Assembly: GCF_000069785.1 (NCBI RefSeq)
Contig: NC_010528.1
Span: 310,001 to 374,000 of the forward strand
Source of the DNA: Cupriavidus taiwanensis LMG 19424
GTDB lineage: Bacteria; Pseudomonadota; Gammaproteobacteria; Burkholderiales; Burkholderiaceae
Length of the DNA stretch: 64,000 nucleotides
Direction of reading: 5' to 3'
Part shown: piece after piece, positions 1 to 9,830 of the stretch
Position numbering within the stretch: position 1 is the stretch's first letter
How the letters are laid out: each line of letters begins with the position of its first letter
Program-made: the position numbers and the translations under genes
Notes under the pieces: model-generated
What the model was told of the DNA's origin: nothing
What the model saw: only the letters and a program-made list of their open reading frames with translations
Databases searched by the model: none

Positions 1-144
1 ATCAAGGCCGTCACGCCAGCGCAGGTACAGGCCGTCGCCGCGAAGTATTTCAACGACGACAACCTGACCGTGGCCACGCTGGTGCCGCAGCCGATCGACC
101 CGAACAAGCCCAAGTCCCAGGCCCCGTCGGGCCTGCGCCACTGA
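1..144 (+). CDS. M16 family zinc peptidase, C-terminal end (partial)
   Basis: Only the last 47 codons are inside the window, open from base 1 and ending with TGA at 142-144. The peptide (AAKYFNDDNLTVATLVPQP) is the typical closing strand of an M16 (insulinase/pitrilysin) domain, where a helix ending in KYF is followed by an N-L-T-V-A strand. The next gene is a second M16 protein 10 bases downstream, so this is probably the catalytic member of a two-gene M16 pair as in the PqqF/YmxG-type arrangement. That role is inferred, because the HxxEH zinc site would lie upstream of the window. Family assignment is fairly sure; function is not. Confidence 0.75.
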   Translation: MKAVTPAQVQAVAAKYFNDDNLTVATLVPQPIDPNKPKSQAPSGLRH

Positions 145-154
145 GAACAAGGCG

Positions 155-1537
155 ATGACCCAGTCCGTCACTTCCGCGCAGCGCCCGCTGCGCAAACTGG
201 CCGGCGCCGCCCTGGGCGCCGTGGTGCTGCTGGCCGCGCAACTGGCGCAGGCGGCGATCCCCATCGAACACTGGACCGCGTCCACCGGTGCCCGGGTGTT
301 CTTCGTGCACAGCCCGTCGATTCCGATGCTCGACATCAATATCGACTTCGACGCCGGCAGCCGCTATGACCCGCCGGGCAAGGCCGGGCTGGCCACGCTG
401 ACCGCCGCCCTGCTGGACAAGGGCGCCGCCGCGCAGGACGGCCAGCCGGCGCGCGACGAGGCCAGGATCGCCGATGCCTTTGCCGATACCGGTGCCGCCT
501 TCGGCGGCGCGGCCGGGGGCGACCGCGGCGGCATCGGGCTGCGTACCCTGACCGCGCAGCCGGAGCTGGACCAGTCGGTCGCGCTGGCGGCGCAGCTGAT
601 CAAGGCGCCGACCTATCCGGACGCCGTGGTCGGTCGCGAGAAACAGCGCCTGATCACCGCCATCCGCGAAGCCGACACCAAGCCCGGCGTGATCGCCGAC
701 AAGGCGCTGGCGCGCGCCATGTATCCCGACCATCCCTATGGCATCGCCGCGACCCCGGACAGCGTGGCGTCGATCACGCGCGACGACATCGTCGCGTTCT
801 GGCGCGACAACTACGGTGCCCAGCGCGCGGTGGTGACGCTGATCGGAGCGGTCGACCGCAAGCAGGCCGAGGCCATCGCCGAGCAGCTGACGCGGGGGCT
901 GCCGGCCGGCCGCGCCGCGCCGGCGCTGCCGCAGGTAAAGCTGAAGATCGCGCCCAGCGAGCAGCGCTTGCCGCACCCGGCGCAGCAGTCCAGCGTGGCG
1001 CTGGGCCAGCCGGCGATCGCGCGCGGCGACCCCGACTATTTCGCGCTGCTGGTGGGCAACTATGTGCTGGGCGGCGGCGGCTTCAGCTCGCGCCTGACCG
1101 ACGAAGTGCGCGAGAAGCGCGGCCTGACCTACGGCGTGGACAGCTACTTCGCGCCTTCCAAGCAGCCGGGGCCGTTCGGCATCAGCCTGCAAACCAAGAA
1201 GGCCCAGACCGACGAGGCGCTGGCGCTGGTGCGCCAGGTGCTGGCGCGCTTTGTCGCCGAAGGCCCGAGCGAAAAGGAACTGCGCGCGGCCAAGGACAAC
1301 CTGATCAACGGCTTTCCGCTGCGCATCGACAACAACCGCAAGCTGCTGACCAACGTCGCCAATATCGGCTGGTACGGACTGCCGCTCGATTACCTCGATA
1401 CCTGGACCGCGCAGATCGGCAAGGTCACGCGCGAACAGGTCAGGGCGGCGTTCCAGCGACATGTGCACCCCGACAACATGGCGACGGTGATCGTTGGCGG
1501 GCCGGTGCAGGCCCCGGCGACGGCTTCCCGGCAGTGA
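155..1537 (+). CDS. M16 family peptidase-like protein, zinc site absent
   Basis: This 460-residue protein begins with a signal peptide (residues about 1-34, hydrophobic stretch ending AAQLAQAA), so it is exported to the periplasm. Two M16 half-domains follow: an N-terminal one (about 45-230) and a C-terminal one (about 235-430) with the conserved R-x-x-x-G-L-T-Y segment (EKRGLTYGVDSYF). The HxxEH zinc motif expected near residue 80 reads GLATLTAALLDKG, so catalytic residues are missing. In known paired M16 systems one subunit is catalytic and the other carries only the binding half. I infer this is the non-catalytic partner of the upstream gene. The ATG at 155 has an AAGG box just before it. 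Confidence 0.85.
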   Translation: MTQSVTSAQRPLRKLAGAALGAVVLLAAQLAQAAIPIEHWTASTGARVFFVHSPSIPMLDINIDFDAGSRYDPPGKAGLATLTAALLDKGAAAQDGQPARDEARIADAFADTGAAFGGAAGGDRGGIGLRTLTAQPELDQSVALAAQLIKAPTYPDAVVGREKQRLITAIREADTKPGVIADKALARAMYPDHPYGIAATPDSVASITRDDIVAFWRDNYGAQRAVVTLIGAVDRKQAEAIAEQLTRGLPAGRAAPALPQVKLKIAPSEQRLPHPAQQSSVALGQPAIARGDPDYFALLVGNYVLGGGGFSSRLTDEVREKRGLTYGVDSYFAPSKQPGPFGISLQTKKAQTDEALALVRQVLARFVAEGPSEKELRAAKDNLINGFPLRIDNNRKLLTNVANIGWYGLPLDYLDTWTAQIGKVTREQVRAAFQRHVHPDNMATVIVGGPVQAPATASRQ

Positions 1538-1559
1538 TCGTTGCGGCGACGCCGGCATT

Positions 1560-1592
1560 GCCTGCGGCGCGGCGCGCCGCAGGCTCTACAAT
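1560..1592 (+). promoter_or_regulatory. GC hairpin followed by TACAAT -10-like box before rsmD
   Basis: A perfect 11-bp inverted repeat (GCCTGCGGCGC / GCGCCGCAGGC, 3-base spacer) occupies 1560-1584. It is followed at once by TCTACAAT, whose TACAAT (1587-1592) matches a sigma-70 -10 box. The hairpin has no T tract, so it may be a weak terminator of the M16 pair. If the -10 is real, transcription would begin near the rsmD ATG at 1599, giving a very short or leaderless mRNA. No good -35 is visible. Confidence 0.4.
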
Positions 1593-1598
1593 CACGGC

Positions 1599-2246
1599 AT
1601 GAATTCGCGTTCCCGATTGCCCTCGCCCGCGCCTCGCGGGCGATCTCCCGTCTCTCCCGTGCCGCGCCAGGCACCCGCGCAGGTCCGCATCATCGGCGGC
1701 CGCTGGAAGCGCACGCTGCTGCCGGTGCCCGACGCCCAGGGGCTGCGCCCGACCCCCGACCGCGTGCGCGAGACGCTTTTCAACTGGCTGGGCCAGGACC
1801 TGTCCGGCCTGGAATGCCTGGATCTGTTCGCCGGTTCCGGCGCGCTGGGTTTCGAGGCCGCTTCGCGCGGCGCGGCCGTGGTGACGCTGGTCGAGTCCAA
1901 TGCGCGCGTGGCCAGGCAATTGCGCGACAACGTGACCCGGCTCGACGCGCGCCAAATACGCGTCATGCAGGGCGATGCATTCGCCATTGCCGCGCAGCTG
2001 CCGGATGCCAGCTTCGACGTGGTGTTCCTTGACCCCCCGTTCGCCGAGGACTGGATCGGCCCCTCGCTCGCGCATGCGGCACGATTGTCGCGGCCGGGCG
2101 GGGCGGTCTATGTCGAGACCGATCGCCCGCTGACCGGCGCCGATGCGCCGGTGCCGGCATCGCTCGAGATCGTGCGGCACGCGCGGGCCGGCGCGGTGCA
2201 TTTCCACCTGCTGCAGCACCGCACGCCCGGCAACGGCGCCGCCTGA
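1599..2246 (+). CDS. rsmD: 16S rRNA (guanine(966)-N(2))-methyltransferase RsmD
   Basis: RsmD transfers a methyl group from SAM to N2 of G966 of 16S rRNA during small-subunit assembly. The 215-residue product shows the Rossmann SAM motif DLFAGSGALG (75-84) and the catalytic LDPPF motif (144-148) typical of N2-guanine methyltransferases. RIIGGRWKRTLL and RPTPDRVRETLFNWL before motif I are specific to the RsmD family. The frame stays open upstream to 1494, but the ATG at 1599 is chosen because it gives a normal family length and follows the TACAAT element. The first 27 residues are a basic, proline-rich extension. It lies upstream of coaD, a neighbour often linked to rsmD in Proteobacteria. Confidence 0.95.
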   Translation: MNSRSRLPSPAPRGRSPVSPVPRQAPAQVRIIGGRWKRTLLPVPDAQGLRPTPDRVRETLFNWLGQDLSGLECLDLFAGSGALGFEAASRGAAVVTLVESNARVARQLRDNVTRLDARQIRVMQGDAFAIAAQLPDASFDVVFLDPPFAEDWIGPSLAHAARLSRPGGAVYVETDRPLTGADAPVPASLEIVRHARAGAVHFHLLQHRTPGNGAA

Positions 2247-2306
2247 GCCGCCAGGCCGGCCCGGTGCGGTGCCGTGGTTCAGGAAACAGGAAGGGCGCCT
2301 TCCTGA

Positions 2307-3300
<994 letters not shown>

Positions 3301-3361
3301 CACGGACCCGGACACGGACACGGGCAAGCGCCCGATCCGGCTTCTCCGGTTTGCGTCGCGC

Positions 3362-3398
3362 AAAAAAAGCCCCCGGCACCGCAAGGTGACGGGGGCTT
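3362..3398 (-). terminator. Intrinsic terminator between convergent ferredoxin and phoX-like genes
   Basis: AAGCCCCCG (3367-3375) pairs with CGGGGGCTT (3390-3398), with an inner CACC/GGTG helix. On the minus strand the hairpin is followed by a run of seven T, so it is a strong terminator for the gene at 3444-5303. It may also stop ferredoxin transcripts less efficiently. Confidence 0.8.
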
Positions 3399-3443
3399 AA
3401 CCTTTCCCCAATGACTACGGTTACTGCCTACTGCACTGCGCGG

Positions 3444-5303
3444 TCAGGCACCGATCGGCTTGCCGTCGGCACGGCGCACCACGATGGTGGACGAGCGCGG
3501 CGGCTTGGCCGCGTCCGGCCACTTGCCGGTGGGGTGCTGGATGTTGATGAAGCAGGTGGTCAGGTCCGGCGTGTAGGCGATGCCGGTGATCTCGCAGCCG
3601 GTTGGGCCCGCCAGGAAGCGCTTGGACTGGCCCGTCGGCGAGATGTAGTACATGCTGTTGTTGCCGAAGGTGCCGGTATAGGTGGCGCTGGTGCTCGAGT
3701 CGGTCTGCACCCACAGGCGGCCCTTGGGATCGACGCGCAGGCCGTCCGGGCTGGAGAAGGTGTCGCCGTTGATGTTGCCCTTCAGGTTGTCGGTGGCCAG
3801 CGACGGGTCGCCCGCCTGCAGCAGGATGCTCCACGTGAAGGTGGTGGCCAGCGGCGAATTCCCGGCTTCGTTCCACTTGATGATATGGCCGTGCAGGTTG
3901 TTCTTGCGCGGGTTGGCGGCGTCGGTCTGCTGGCGGCCGCTGTTGTTGGTCAGCGTGCAGTAGAGGGTGTTGTCCGGCGCGGCGGTGATCCACTCGGGGC
4001 GGTCCATCAGCGTGCCGCCAGCCACGCGCGCGGCCGACTTGGTGTTGATCAGCACGTCCGCCTGGGTGGCGAAGTCGACCGTGGTCGGCGCCGGCGACAC
4101 CGCCGACTGGGTCCAGTTGCCCGGGTCCGAGGCACCGACGGTCAGGCCGTTCTTGCCCTGCGTCAGTTCGATCCACTGGCCGCTGCCGTCGGCGTTGAAC
4201 TTCGCCACGTACAGCGTGCCGGTGTCCAGCAGGTTGGCGTTGGCGGCGCGGTTGTTCGGATCGAACGCCTTGCTCGGCACGAACTTGTAGATGCAGCCCG
4301 GGGTGCCGTCGTCGCCCATGTAGAAGGCCACGTTGTTGCTGGCGTCGGTGATGAAGGCGACGTTCTCATGGTCGAAGCGGCCCATCGCGGTGCGCTTCGC
4401 CGGCGCGCTGAGCGTGCCGTACGGATCGATCTCCACCACCCAGCCATAGCCGTTGTCGGCCTTGGCCGGATCGGGATCGATGTAGTTGTCGGTGCTTTCT
4501 TCGCAGGTCAGGTAGGTGCCCCACGGGGTGTAGCCGCTCGAGCAGTTGTTGAGCATGCCGACCACGGTGGCGCCGACCACCGATGCGGCCGGGCCGCCCA
4601 CGCGGTACAACGTGTTGCCGGTGTAGCGCTTGTTGTAGATGGAGTCGCGCTTGACCTGCCACTTGCCGCTGGCGGCCAGTTCCACTTCGATCACCGAAAT
4701 GCCCACCGCCGACAGGGCGATGCGCTTCTGCTCCGGGCTCGCGGTGGCGGCATTGTAGGCGGTCGGGAACAGGATGTTGTAGTCCGGCAGCTCGTGGTTG
4801 ATCGCCAGCAGGCCGCCCTTCTGCGGATCGACGCCGGGCAGCGCGAAGTAGTGCATGCCGTCGTGGTTGCCGCCGGCCTGGCGCTCGGTCTCGGCCGACG
4901 ACTGGAAGGCGCCGGCATAGCCGGTAGCGCCGGCTTCGACCGGGTCGCCGGCGGAGAACAGCACGTCCACGCTGTAGCCGCTGGGGACGACCACGGTATC
5001 GGCGGTGGACTTGGCGATTGGCTCGAAGGTGACCTCGTAGCTCGGCGTGGCCGGCGCCGGAGCGGGTGCCGGGGCAGGGGCCGGTGCGGGCGCTGGAGCC
5101 GGGGCGGGATCGTCGTCACCGCCGCAGGCGGCCAGCAGGCCGCTGCCGAAGGCCGACACCAGCGACAGGCCGAGGCCGCCGCGCAGCACCCGGCGGCGGG
5201 CCGGGTTGGCGGCGACGATGTCCTCGAGCATCTGGCCGGGCACGTCAACGTCGGGCTTGGCGGCGCGGCTTGCGGCGCGCGCTTCGTCGGTCAGGTACGA
5301 CAT
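3444..5303 (-). CDS. PhoX-family (DUF839) Tat-exported lipoprotein phosphatase
   Basis: The 619-residue product belongs to the PhoX/DUF839 family of Ca/Fe-dependent alkaline phosphatases, which fold as beta-propellers and leave the cell folded. Residues 35-62 carry a twin-arginine signal (ARRRVLRGGLGLSLVSAFGSG) followed by LLAACGGDDD, a lipobox with Cys about 60, so it is probably a Tat-exported lipoprotein. Next is a 20-residue alternating Pro-Ala spacer, then the propeller. Segments such as TPWGTYLTCEES and VGMLNNCSSG are typical of the family. AGGAGGAAA lies directly before the ATG. No phosphate-starvation (PHO) box is evident. The substrate is not shown by sequence, and some DUF839 proteins may not be phosphatases. 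Confidence 0.85.
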   Translation of the reverse strand: MSYLTDEARAASRAAKPDVDVPGQMLEDIVAANPARRRVLRGGLGLSLVSAFGSGLLAACGGDDDPAPAPAPAPAPAPAPAPAPATPSYEVTFEPIAKSTADTVVVPSGYSVDVLFSAGDPVEAGATGYAGAFQSSAETERQAGGNHDGMHYFALPGVDPQKGGLLAINHELPDYNILFPTAYNAATASPEQKRIALSAVGISVIEVELAASGKWQVKRDSIYNKRYTGNTLYRVGGPAASVVGATVVGMLNNCSSGYTPWGTYLTCEESTDNYIDPDPAKADNGYGWVVEIDPYGTLSAPAKRTAMGRFDHENVAFITDASNNVAFYMGDDGTPGCIYKFVPSKAFDPNNRAANANLLDTGTLYVAKFNADGSGQWIELTQGKNGLTVGASDPGNWTQSAVSPAPTTVDFATQADVLINTKSAARVAGGTLMDRPEWITAAPDNTLYCTLTNNSGRQQTDAANPRKNNLHGHIIKWNEAGNSPLATTFTWSILLQAGDPSLATDNLKGNINGDTFSSPDGLRVDPKGRLWVQTDSSTSATYTGTFGNNSMYYISPTGQSKRFLAGPTGCEITGIAYTPDLTTCFINIQHPTGKWPDAAKPPRSSTIVVRRADGKPIGA

Positions 5304-5443
5304 GGGCTTTCCTCCTGTGGGATGTCATGCGCATCGGCAACCATGCGATACCGACGCGATTGGAAACCCCGCAATGTAGGTGGTGCCCATGGCACTTTGA
5401 TGACACCATGTCTGCAACAGCAGACCGGTGCGTGCAAACGACG

Positions 5444-5467
5444 ACGGGCCGCGATGCGGCCCGTTTT
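5444..5467 (-). terminator. Hairpin downstream of pth
   Basis: ACGGGCCGC (5444-5452), a GAT loop and GCGGCCCGT (5456-5464) form a perfect 9-bp stem. It lies between the end of pth and the start of the PhoX-like gene. T residues follow on the plus strand only, so for pth it would be a T-poor terminator. Confidence 0.5.
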
Positions 5468-5510
5468 CATGCTGTTGTCGCAGGAATATGCCTTCGCCTG
5501 CGTGCGGCCC

Positions 5511-6107
5511 TCAGCGCGCGGTATGCAGTTGCGCCATGGCGCGCTCGGCATCGCCGCGGGCCAGCAGGCCGAGCGGCTCGATGCAGCGGTCGAGCGCGGC
5601 ATCGATGGCTTCCTGCTCTTCGCGCCGCGGTGGCTTGAGCACGAAGTTCACCACGTCCTCGCGGCCCGCCCCGGCACCGCCGGGCGCATTGCGCGGATGG
5701 CCCACGCCCAGGCGCAGGCGCCAGTAGTCCTGCGTGCCCAGGTGGGCCGAGATGTCCTTCAGCCCGTTGTGGCCACCCGCGCCGCCGCCGCGCTTGAGCT
5801 TGGCCGAGCCGGCCGGCAGGTCCATCTCGTCATGCACGACCACGATCTCGTCGGGCAGGATCTTGTAGAAGCGCGCCAGCGACACCACCGCCAGCCCTGA
5901 ACGGTTCATGAAGGTCGACGGCTTGAGCAGCCAGACCTCCTGGTCCCATAGCCGCGCGCGGGCGGCCAGCCCATGGAAGCGGCCCTCCACGCGCAGCGTG
6001 GCGCCGCCCATGCGGGCCAGCTGGTCCACCAGCCAGAAGCCGGCGTTGTGTCGGGTGGCCTCGTATTCCGCGCCGGGATTGCCGAGGCCGACGATAAGCT
6101 TGATCAT
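5511..6107 (-). CDS. pth: Peptidyl-tRNA hydrolase
   Basis: Pth cleaves the ester bond of peptidyl-tRNA released from stalled ribosomes, recycling tRNA in the cytoplasm. The 198-residue product starts [21 protein letters not shown], containing the conserved Asn and the catalytic His of [15 protein letters not shown] supplies the Asp, and [13 protein letters not shown] binds the substrate. The ATG at 6107 is chosen because the family begins here; the frame runs open to 6245. It follows rplY, separated by a strong terminator, so pth probably has its own promoter or depends on readthrough. The rplY-pth pairing is widespread in bacteria. Confidence 0.97.
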   Translation of the reverse strand: MIKLIVGLGNPGAEYEATRHNAGFWLVDQLARMGGATLRVEGRFHGLAARARLWDQEVWLLKPSTFMNRSGLAVVSLARFYKILPDEIVVVHDEMDLPAGSAKLKRGGGAGGHNGLKDISAHLGTQDYWRLRLGVGHPRNAPGGAGAGREDVVNFVLKPPRREEQEAIDAALDRCIEPLGLLARGDAERAMAQLHTAR

Positions 6108-6188
6108 GCGTTTGACTGTGTCATTGGCGCGCGGAGCTGCGCCACAGGCGCCAAGGATACCGAAAAACCGGCAGTCCGCTGCCGGGCG

Positions 6189-6217
6189 AAAAAAAACCGC
6201 CGCAAGGGCGGCGGTTT
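6189..6217 (-). terminator. Intrinsic terminator after rplY
   Basis: AAACCGCCGC (6194-6203), loop AAGG, and GCGGCGGTTT (6208-6217) form a perfect 10-bp stem. Read on the minus strand it ends in eight T residues, a textbook rho-independent terminator for rplY. Confidence 0.85.
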
Positions 6218-6259
6218 CTTCGTGGCGCGGCCCGCGGGCCGCCACCGGTGCGGCAGCGC

Positions 6260-6292
6260 AGGCAGCCGCTTAGGCAGCCGCTTAGGCAGCCG
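6260..6292. repeat. 12-bp tandem repeat spanning the rplY stop codon
   Basis: AGGCAGCCGCTT occurs at 6260-6271 and 6272-6283, and its first nine bases recur at 6284-6292. On the minus strand the unit contains TAA, so the rplY stop codon (6282-6284) is duplicated 12 bases downstream. This looks like slippage duplication, without effect on the protein. Confidence 0.7.
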
Positions 6293-6899
6293 GCGTTTCG
6301 CCAGCGGCTTCGCCGCCTTCGGCGGCTTCCGACACGGCGCCAGCCGGTTGCGAGATGCTGGCGATGGCCGGGTTGTCGTCACCGTGGGTGATCACGGTCA
6401 CGCCCTTCGGCAGCTTCAGGTCGGACAGGTGCAGGGTCTGGCCCAGCTCCATCGCGCCAACGTCCACTTCGATGAACTCGGGCAGGTCGGCCGGCAGGCA
6501 CGACACTTCCAGGTCATTGACGATGTGGTTGACCAGGCCATGGCCCAGCTTCACGCCAGGAGCGGTTTCCTGGTTCATGAAGTGCAGGGGCACCTTGACG
6601 TGGATCTTGTCGTTGGCCGACACGCGCTGGAAGTCGACGTGCAGCACCAGCGGCTTGAACGGGTGCATCTGGAATGCGCGCAGCAGGGCCTTTTCGCTCT
6701 TGCCGGCCACTTCCAGGTCCAGGATCGACGAGTGGAACGCTTCCTTCTTCAGGGCGTGCCACAGGGCGTTGTGATCCAGTTCGATCATCTTCGGCTCGGC
6801 GGCGCCGCCGTAGATGATGCCGGGGGTCTTGCCCGAATTGCGCAGGCGGCGGCTCGCACCCGTTCCCTGTACGCTACGCTCGAAAGCGACAACTTTCAT
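6282..6899 (-). CDS. rplY: 50S ribosomal protein L25/general stress protein Ctc
   Basis: L25 binds 5S rRNA in the large subunit. The 205-residue product is the long CTC form: an N-terminal L25 domain (about 1-95, beginning [32 protein letters not shown]) and a C-terminal TL5 domain (about 100-185), then an acidic Ala/Glu-rich tail of about 20 residues. It lies 133 bases downstream of prs on the same strand, an order conserved in many Proteobacteria. The prs-rplY spacer carries a hairpin and the gene ends at a strong terminator. An AT-rich patch and AAAGT precede the ATG rather than a classical ribosome site. Confidence 0.97.
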   Translation of the reverse strand: MKVVAFERSVQGTGASRRLRNSGKTPGIIYGGAAEPKMIELDHNALWHALKKEAFHSSILDLEVAGKSEKALLRAFQMHPFKPLVLHVDFQRVSANDKIHVKVPLHFMNQETAPGVKLGHGLVNHIVNDLEVSCLPADLPEFIEVDVGAMELGQTLHLSDLKLPKGVTVITHGDDNPAIASISQPAGAVSEAAEGGEAAGETPAA

Positions 6900-6985
6900 G
6901 ATGACTCCAAAAGTAAAGAAGGCTGTCCGCGACCAGACAGCCTCGTTGCGGCGCGAAAGACAGAATCGGCGCCGATCAAGTCACG

Positions 6986-7010
6986 TTTGCCGCCGCAAAA
7001 CGGCGGCAAA
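6986..7010 (-). terminator. Hairpin in the prs-rplY spacer
   Basis: TTTGCCGCCG (6986-6995), loop CAAAA, and CGGCGGCAAA (7001-7010) form a perfect 10-bp stem. No T tract follows in the direction of transcription, so it may be a partial terminator or an RNA-processing/stability element between prs and rplY. Confidence 0.5.
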
Positions 7011-7032
7011 CGCAGCAAAGCTTTAAATTCTA

Positions 7033-7986
7033 TCAGGAACCCGCAAACAGCGACATGATCGAGTCGCCCTTGACGATGCGGGTGAAGGTCTCGGCCAGCA
7101 GCGGGGCGGTCGAGAGCTGGCGGATCTTGCCGCACTTGGCCGCTTCTTCCGACAGCGGGATGGTGTCGCACACCACCACCTCGTCCAGCGCCGAATCCGC
7201 GATGCGGGCCGCCGCGCCGCCCGACAGCACGGGGTGCGTGCAGTAGGCGAAGACCTTCAGCGCGCCGCGCTCCTTCAGCACCTGGGCGGCCTTGCACAGC
7301 GTGCCGCCGGTGTCGATCATGTCATCCATGATGACGCAGTTGCGGCCTTCGACTTCACCGATGATGTTCATCACCTCGGCCACGTTGGCCTTGGGACGGC
7401 GCTTGTCGATGATCGCGAGGTCGCAGTTCAGTTCCTTGGCCAGCGCGCGGGCACGGACCACGCCGCCGACGTCCGGCGAGACCACCAGCAGGTCGCCGTA
7501 GTTCTTCTCGCGCAGGTCGCCCAGCAGCACCGGCGAGGCGTAGATGTTGTCGACCGGAATATCGAAGAAGCCCTGGATCTGGTCGGCGTGCAGGTCCATC
7601 GTCAGCACGCGCTCGACCCCGGCGACTTCCAGCATGTTGGCCACCACCTTGGCCGAAATCGCCACGCGCGCCGAACGCGGGCGGCGGTCCTGGCGGGCAT
7701 AGCCGAAGTAGGGCATGGCGGCGGTGATGCTGCGTGCCGAGGCGCGTTTGAGCGCATCGACCATCACCATCAGTTCCATCAGGTTGTCGTTGGTCGGCGC
7801 GCAGGTGGACTGCAGCACGATGACGTGCTTGCCGCGAACGTTTTCCTGGATTTCGACCTGGACTTCACCGTCGGAGAAGCGGCCAACCTGTGCCTTGCCC
7901 AGCGGAATGCCGAGGTGCTGTACGACAGCCTCCGCGAGTTTGGGGTTGGCGTTGCCGGTAAATACCATCAAGCCTTCGCTGCTCAT
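7033..7986 (-). CDS. prs: Ribose-phosphate pyrophosphokinase
   Basis: Prs makes PRPP from ribose 5-phosphate and ATP, feeding purine, pyrimidine, histidine, tryptophan and NAD synthesis. The 317-residue product begins [21 protein letters not shown]. It has the ATP-binding flexible loop ([21 protein letters not shown]), the metal-binding [11 protein letters not shown], and the PRPP loop [14 protein letters not shown] near residue 220. The ATG at 7986 is chosen over a GTG nine bases upstream because the family starts at MSSEGL. It is the first protein gene after tRNA-Gln on this strand and leads into rplY. The adenine salvage enzyme Apt elsewhere in the window uses its product. Confidence 0.97.
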   Translation of the reverse strand: MSSEGLMVFTGNANPKLAEAVVQHLGIPLGKAQVGRFSDGEVQVEIQENVRGKHVIVLQSTCAPTNDNLMELMVMVDALKRASARSITAAMPYFGYARQDRRPRSARVAISAKVVANMLEVAGVERVLTMDLHADQIQGFFDIPVDNIYASPVLLGDLREKNYGDLLVVSPDVGGVVRARALAKELNCDLAIIDKRRPKANVAEVMNIIGEVEGRNCVIMDDMIDTGGTLCKAAQVLKERGALKVFAYCTHPVLSGGAAARIADSALDEVVVCDTIPLSEEAAKCGKIRQLSTAPLLAETFTRIVKGDSIMSLFAGS

Positions 7987-8083
7987 TCGGGGCACCTGTC
8001 TTGCTGCTGGGGGAGCTTGGTGTCACCGGCGAAGCCGGTGACTTGGAAGATATCGTGTTCCGTTAGGACACTATAGGAAGTAA

Positions 8084-8160
8084 TGGCAGGGGAAGAAGGA
8101 TTCGAACCTTCGAATGCCGGAATCAAAATCCGGTGCCTTGACCAACTTGGCGACTCCCCT
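8084..8160 (-). tRNA. tRNA-Gln (anticodon TTG)
   Basis: Read on the minus strand, the 77-base gene folds into a full cloverleaf. The acceptor AGGGGAG pairs with TTCCCCT, with a terminal G-T pair. The anticodon arm is CCGGA / TTTTGAT / TCCGG with TTG at the reading positions. The T arm is AAGG-TTCGAAT-CCTT. The CCA end is encoded (8084-8086). It lies between ispE and prs, a conserved position in Burkholderiales, and is probably transcribed with ispE. Confidence 0.97.
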
Positions 8161-8219
8161 ACACAACCGGGCCGTTCATCGTGGTACCAGACTGCCGTAC
8201 CGCGCCGAACGATAACTTG

Positions 8220-9098
8220 CTATGCGAACGCTGCGAGCGGGTGATGTGCCAGACTTCTCACACACCTGCCATCCCATTCGGGAGGCAACCTTTCCAAAAC
8301 CTGCTGCGCTGTCTTGGCGTCGGGAAAACGCGCAAACACGCAGGCTCCGGAACCGGTCATCCGGGCATGCTGATTGTGTTGCTTCAGCCATGCCAGGGCT
8401 CGGGCGACTTCGCCGAACTTCGCTGTTGCTATCGGTTCCAGGTCGTTGCGACCGAAATCGAATTTGTTTGTGCGAGCAGCGAAGACCGCAATTATGGAGA
8501 CGGGCGTATCCCTTGTCAAGCACTCGTCCGAAAAAATTTCAGCGGTCGGCACGTGCTGCTTCGGATGGATGATCACGAACCAGCTGTCCGGCAGCTCGAC
8601 CGGCGTGAGCTCCTCGCCGATGCCCTGCGCAAAGGCGTTCTGCCCGAGCACGAACACCGGCACGTCTGCGCCCAGCGTCAGCCCGATCCGCATCAGCTCG
8701 GGGCGCGTCAGCCCCAGGCCCCACAGATGGTTCAGCGCCAGCAGCGTGGTCGCGGCATCGGACGAGCCGCCGCCGATGCCGCCGCCCATCGGCAGCACCT
8801 TGTCGATGGCGATCTCGGCGCCGAAGGTGGTGCCGGTGGCGGCCTGCAGGGCGCGCGCCGCCCGCACCACCAGGTCGCTCTCGGCGGGTACGCCCGGCAC
8901 CTCCGTGACGCGCGCGACCACGCCGTCGTCGCGGCGGCGGAAATGCAGCATGTCGCACCAGTCGACCAGCTGGAACACGGTCTGCAGCGTGTGGTAGCCG
9001 TCGGCGCGGCGGCCGGTCACGTGCAGGAACAGGTTGAGCTTGGCCGGCGCGGGGCAGTCGCGCAGTTCGGGTGGGGGCAGGGGATGGCTGCTTGGCAT
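8220..9098 (-). CDS. ispE: 4-diphosphocytidyl-2-C-methyl-D-erythritol kinase IspE
   Basis: IspE phosphorylates CDP-methylerythritol with ATP in the MEP route to isoprenoid precursors. The 292-residue GHMP kinase has [24 protein letters not shown] at residues about 16-40 (substrate Lys and Asp), the ATP loop [17 protein letters not shown] near residue 100, and a C-terminal [10 protein letters not shown] loop. The ATG at 9098 gives normal family length; the open frame continues another 97 codons into lolB. The end of lolB lies 31 bases upstream, so both are probably on one transcript running on to tRNA-Gln and prs. Confidence 0.96.
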   Translation of the reverse strand: MPSSHPLPPPELRDCPAPAKLNLFLHVTGRRADGYHTLQTVFQLVDWCDMLHFRRRDDGVVARVTEVPGVPAESDLVVRAARALQAATGTTFGAEIAIDKVLPMGGGIGGGSSDAATTLLALNHLWGLGLTRPELMRIGLTLGADVPVFVLGQNAFAQGIGEELTPVELPDSWFVIIHPKQHVPTAEIFSDECLTRDTPVSIIAVFAARTNKFDFGRNDLEPIATAKFGEVARALAWLKQHNQHARMTGSGACVFARFPDAKTAQQVLERLPPEWDGRCVRSLAHHPLAAFA

Positions 9099-9129
9099 GG
9101 TGCGCTGATGGGGGCCGCTGATGCGGCAG

Positions 9130-9747
9130 TTATGGCGTCTGCGGATCGATGACCAGGCGCACCGACAGCGGATTGCTACCTGCGTCGCGCGCCAGGTCGA
9201 TACGGCGCGGCACCTGGGTGGCGGCAGCGCCTGGGGCGGGAGTGTCCTGCCAGGCGACGTAGCGCACGGTCCAGCCGTTCTGCGCCAGCGTCGCCAGCCG
9301 GCCCTGCTCGTCGCGCGTGGCACGCGCGGGGCTGCCCTGGGTGGCGCGTCCGTGCAGCCAGTCGCGCATGCCGGCCACCGGCAGCGCAAAACCCAGCGCC
9401 TCCTCCATCAGCGTATCGACCTCGGGCGCGTTGCGTGGCGGCTGGTTGGGCAGGTCCAGCGTGGCGCCCGACGGCGTGGCGGTGACCACGGCCAGGGTCT
9501 GGCCGAGCGGCGAGACCAGGTCCAGGCGCACATTGCGGCCTTGTTCCTCCCAACGGAAGCTGCCCTGCACGCCCTCGTCGCGCCCGTAGCGCACGTAGTT
9601 GGCGGAAAAGCGGCCGGTGTACTGCCGGCTGGCCGCGTCCTGGTCGACATCAAAGCTGCGCGACGGCGCCACGCTGGCGCATGCCTGCAACAACAGGGGT
9701 ACGCCAAGGCAAAGCAGCGCCAGGCGTCGGGATCGATTCATGGGCAT
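9130..9747 (-). CDS. lolB: Outer-membrane lipoprotein receptor LolB
   Basis: LolB accepts lipoproteins from the periplasmic carrier LolA and inserts them in the outer membrane; it is itself a lipoprotein. The 205-residue product has a short signal peptide and lipobox ([23 protein letters not shown], acylated Cys about 23). It continues with the LolB beta-barrel, including [20 protein letters not shown] and a hydrophobic loop region. Start choice is between two in-frame ATGs at 9747 and 9741; either keeps the lipobox. Position after a TPR gene and before ispE matches betaproteobacterial lolB loci. Confidence 0.93.
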   Translation of the reverse strand: MPMNRSRRLALLCLGVPLLLQACASVAPSRSFDVDQDAASRQYTGRFSANYVRYGRDEGVQGSFRWEEQGRNVRLDLVSPLGQTLAVVTATPSGATLDLPNQPPRNAPEVDTLMEEALGFALPVAGMRDWLHGRATQGSPARATRDEQGRLATLAQNGWTVRYVAWQDTPAPGAAATQVPRRIDLARDAGSNPLSVRLVIDPQTP

Positions 9748-9830
9748 GGTCGTGAGGACGGCGGCGCGGCGGCCGCCGGCTGCGGGAAACGGGCGCCGCG
9801 GGCCCGGCTTGCCGGCCGCGGCGCGCGGGC

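Noticed and set aside
3411..5900. 829-codon plus-strand open frame
   Set aside because: It runs antisense to the PhoX-like gene and into pth. Its composition (Arg, Gly, Val, His rich) is that of a GC-driven mirror frame, with no domain and no ribosome site.
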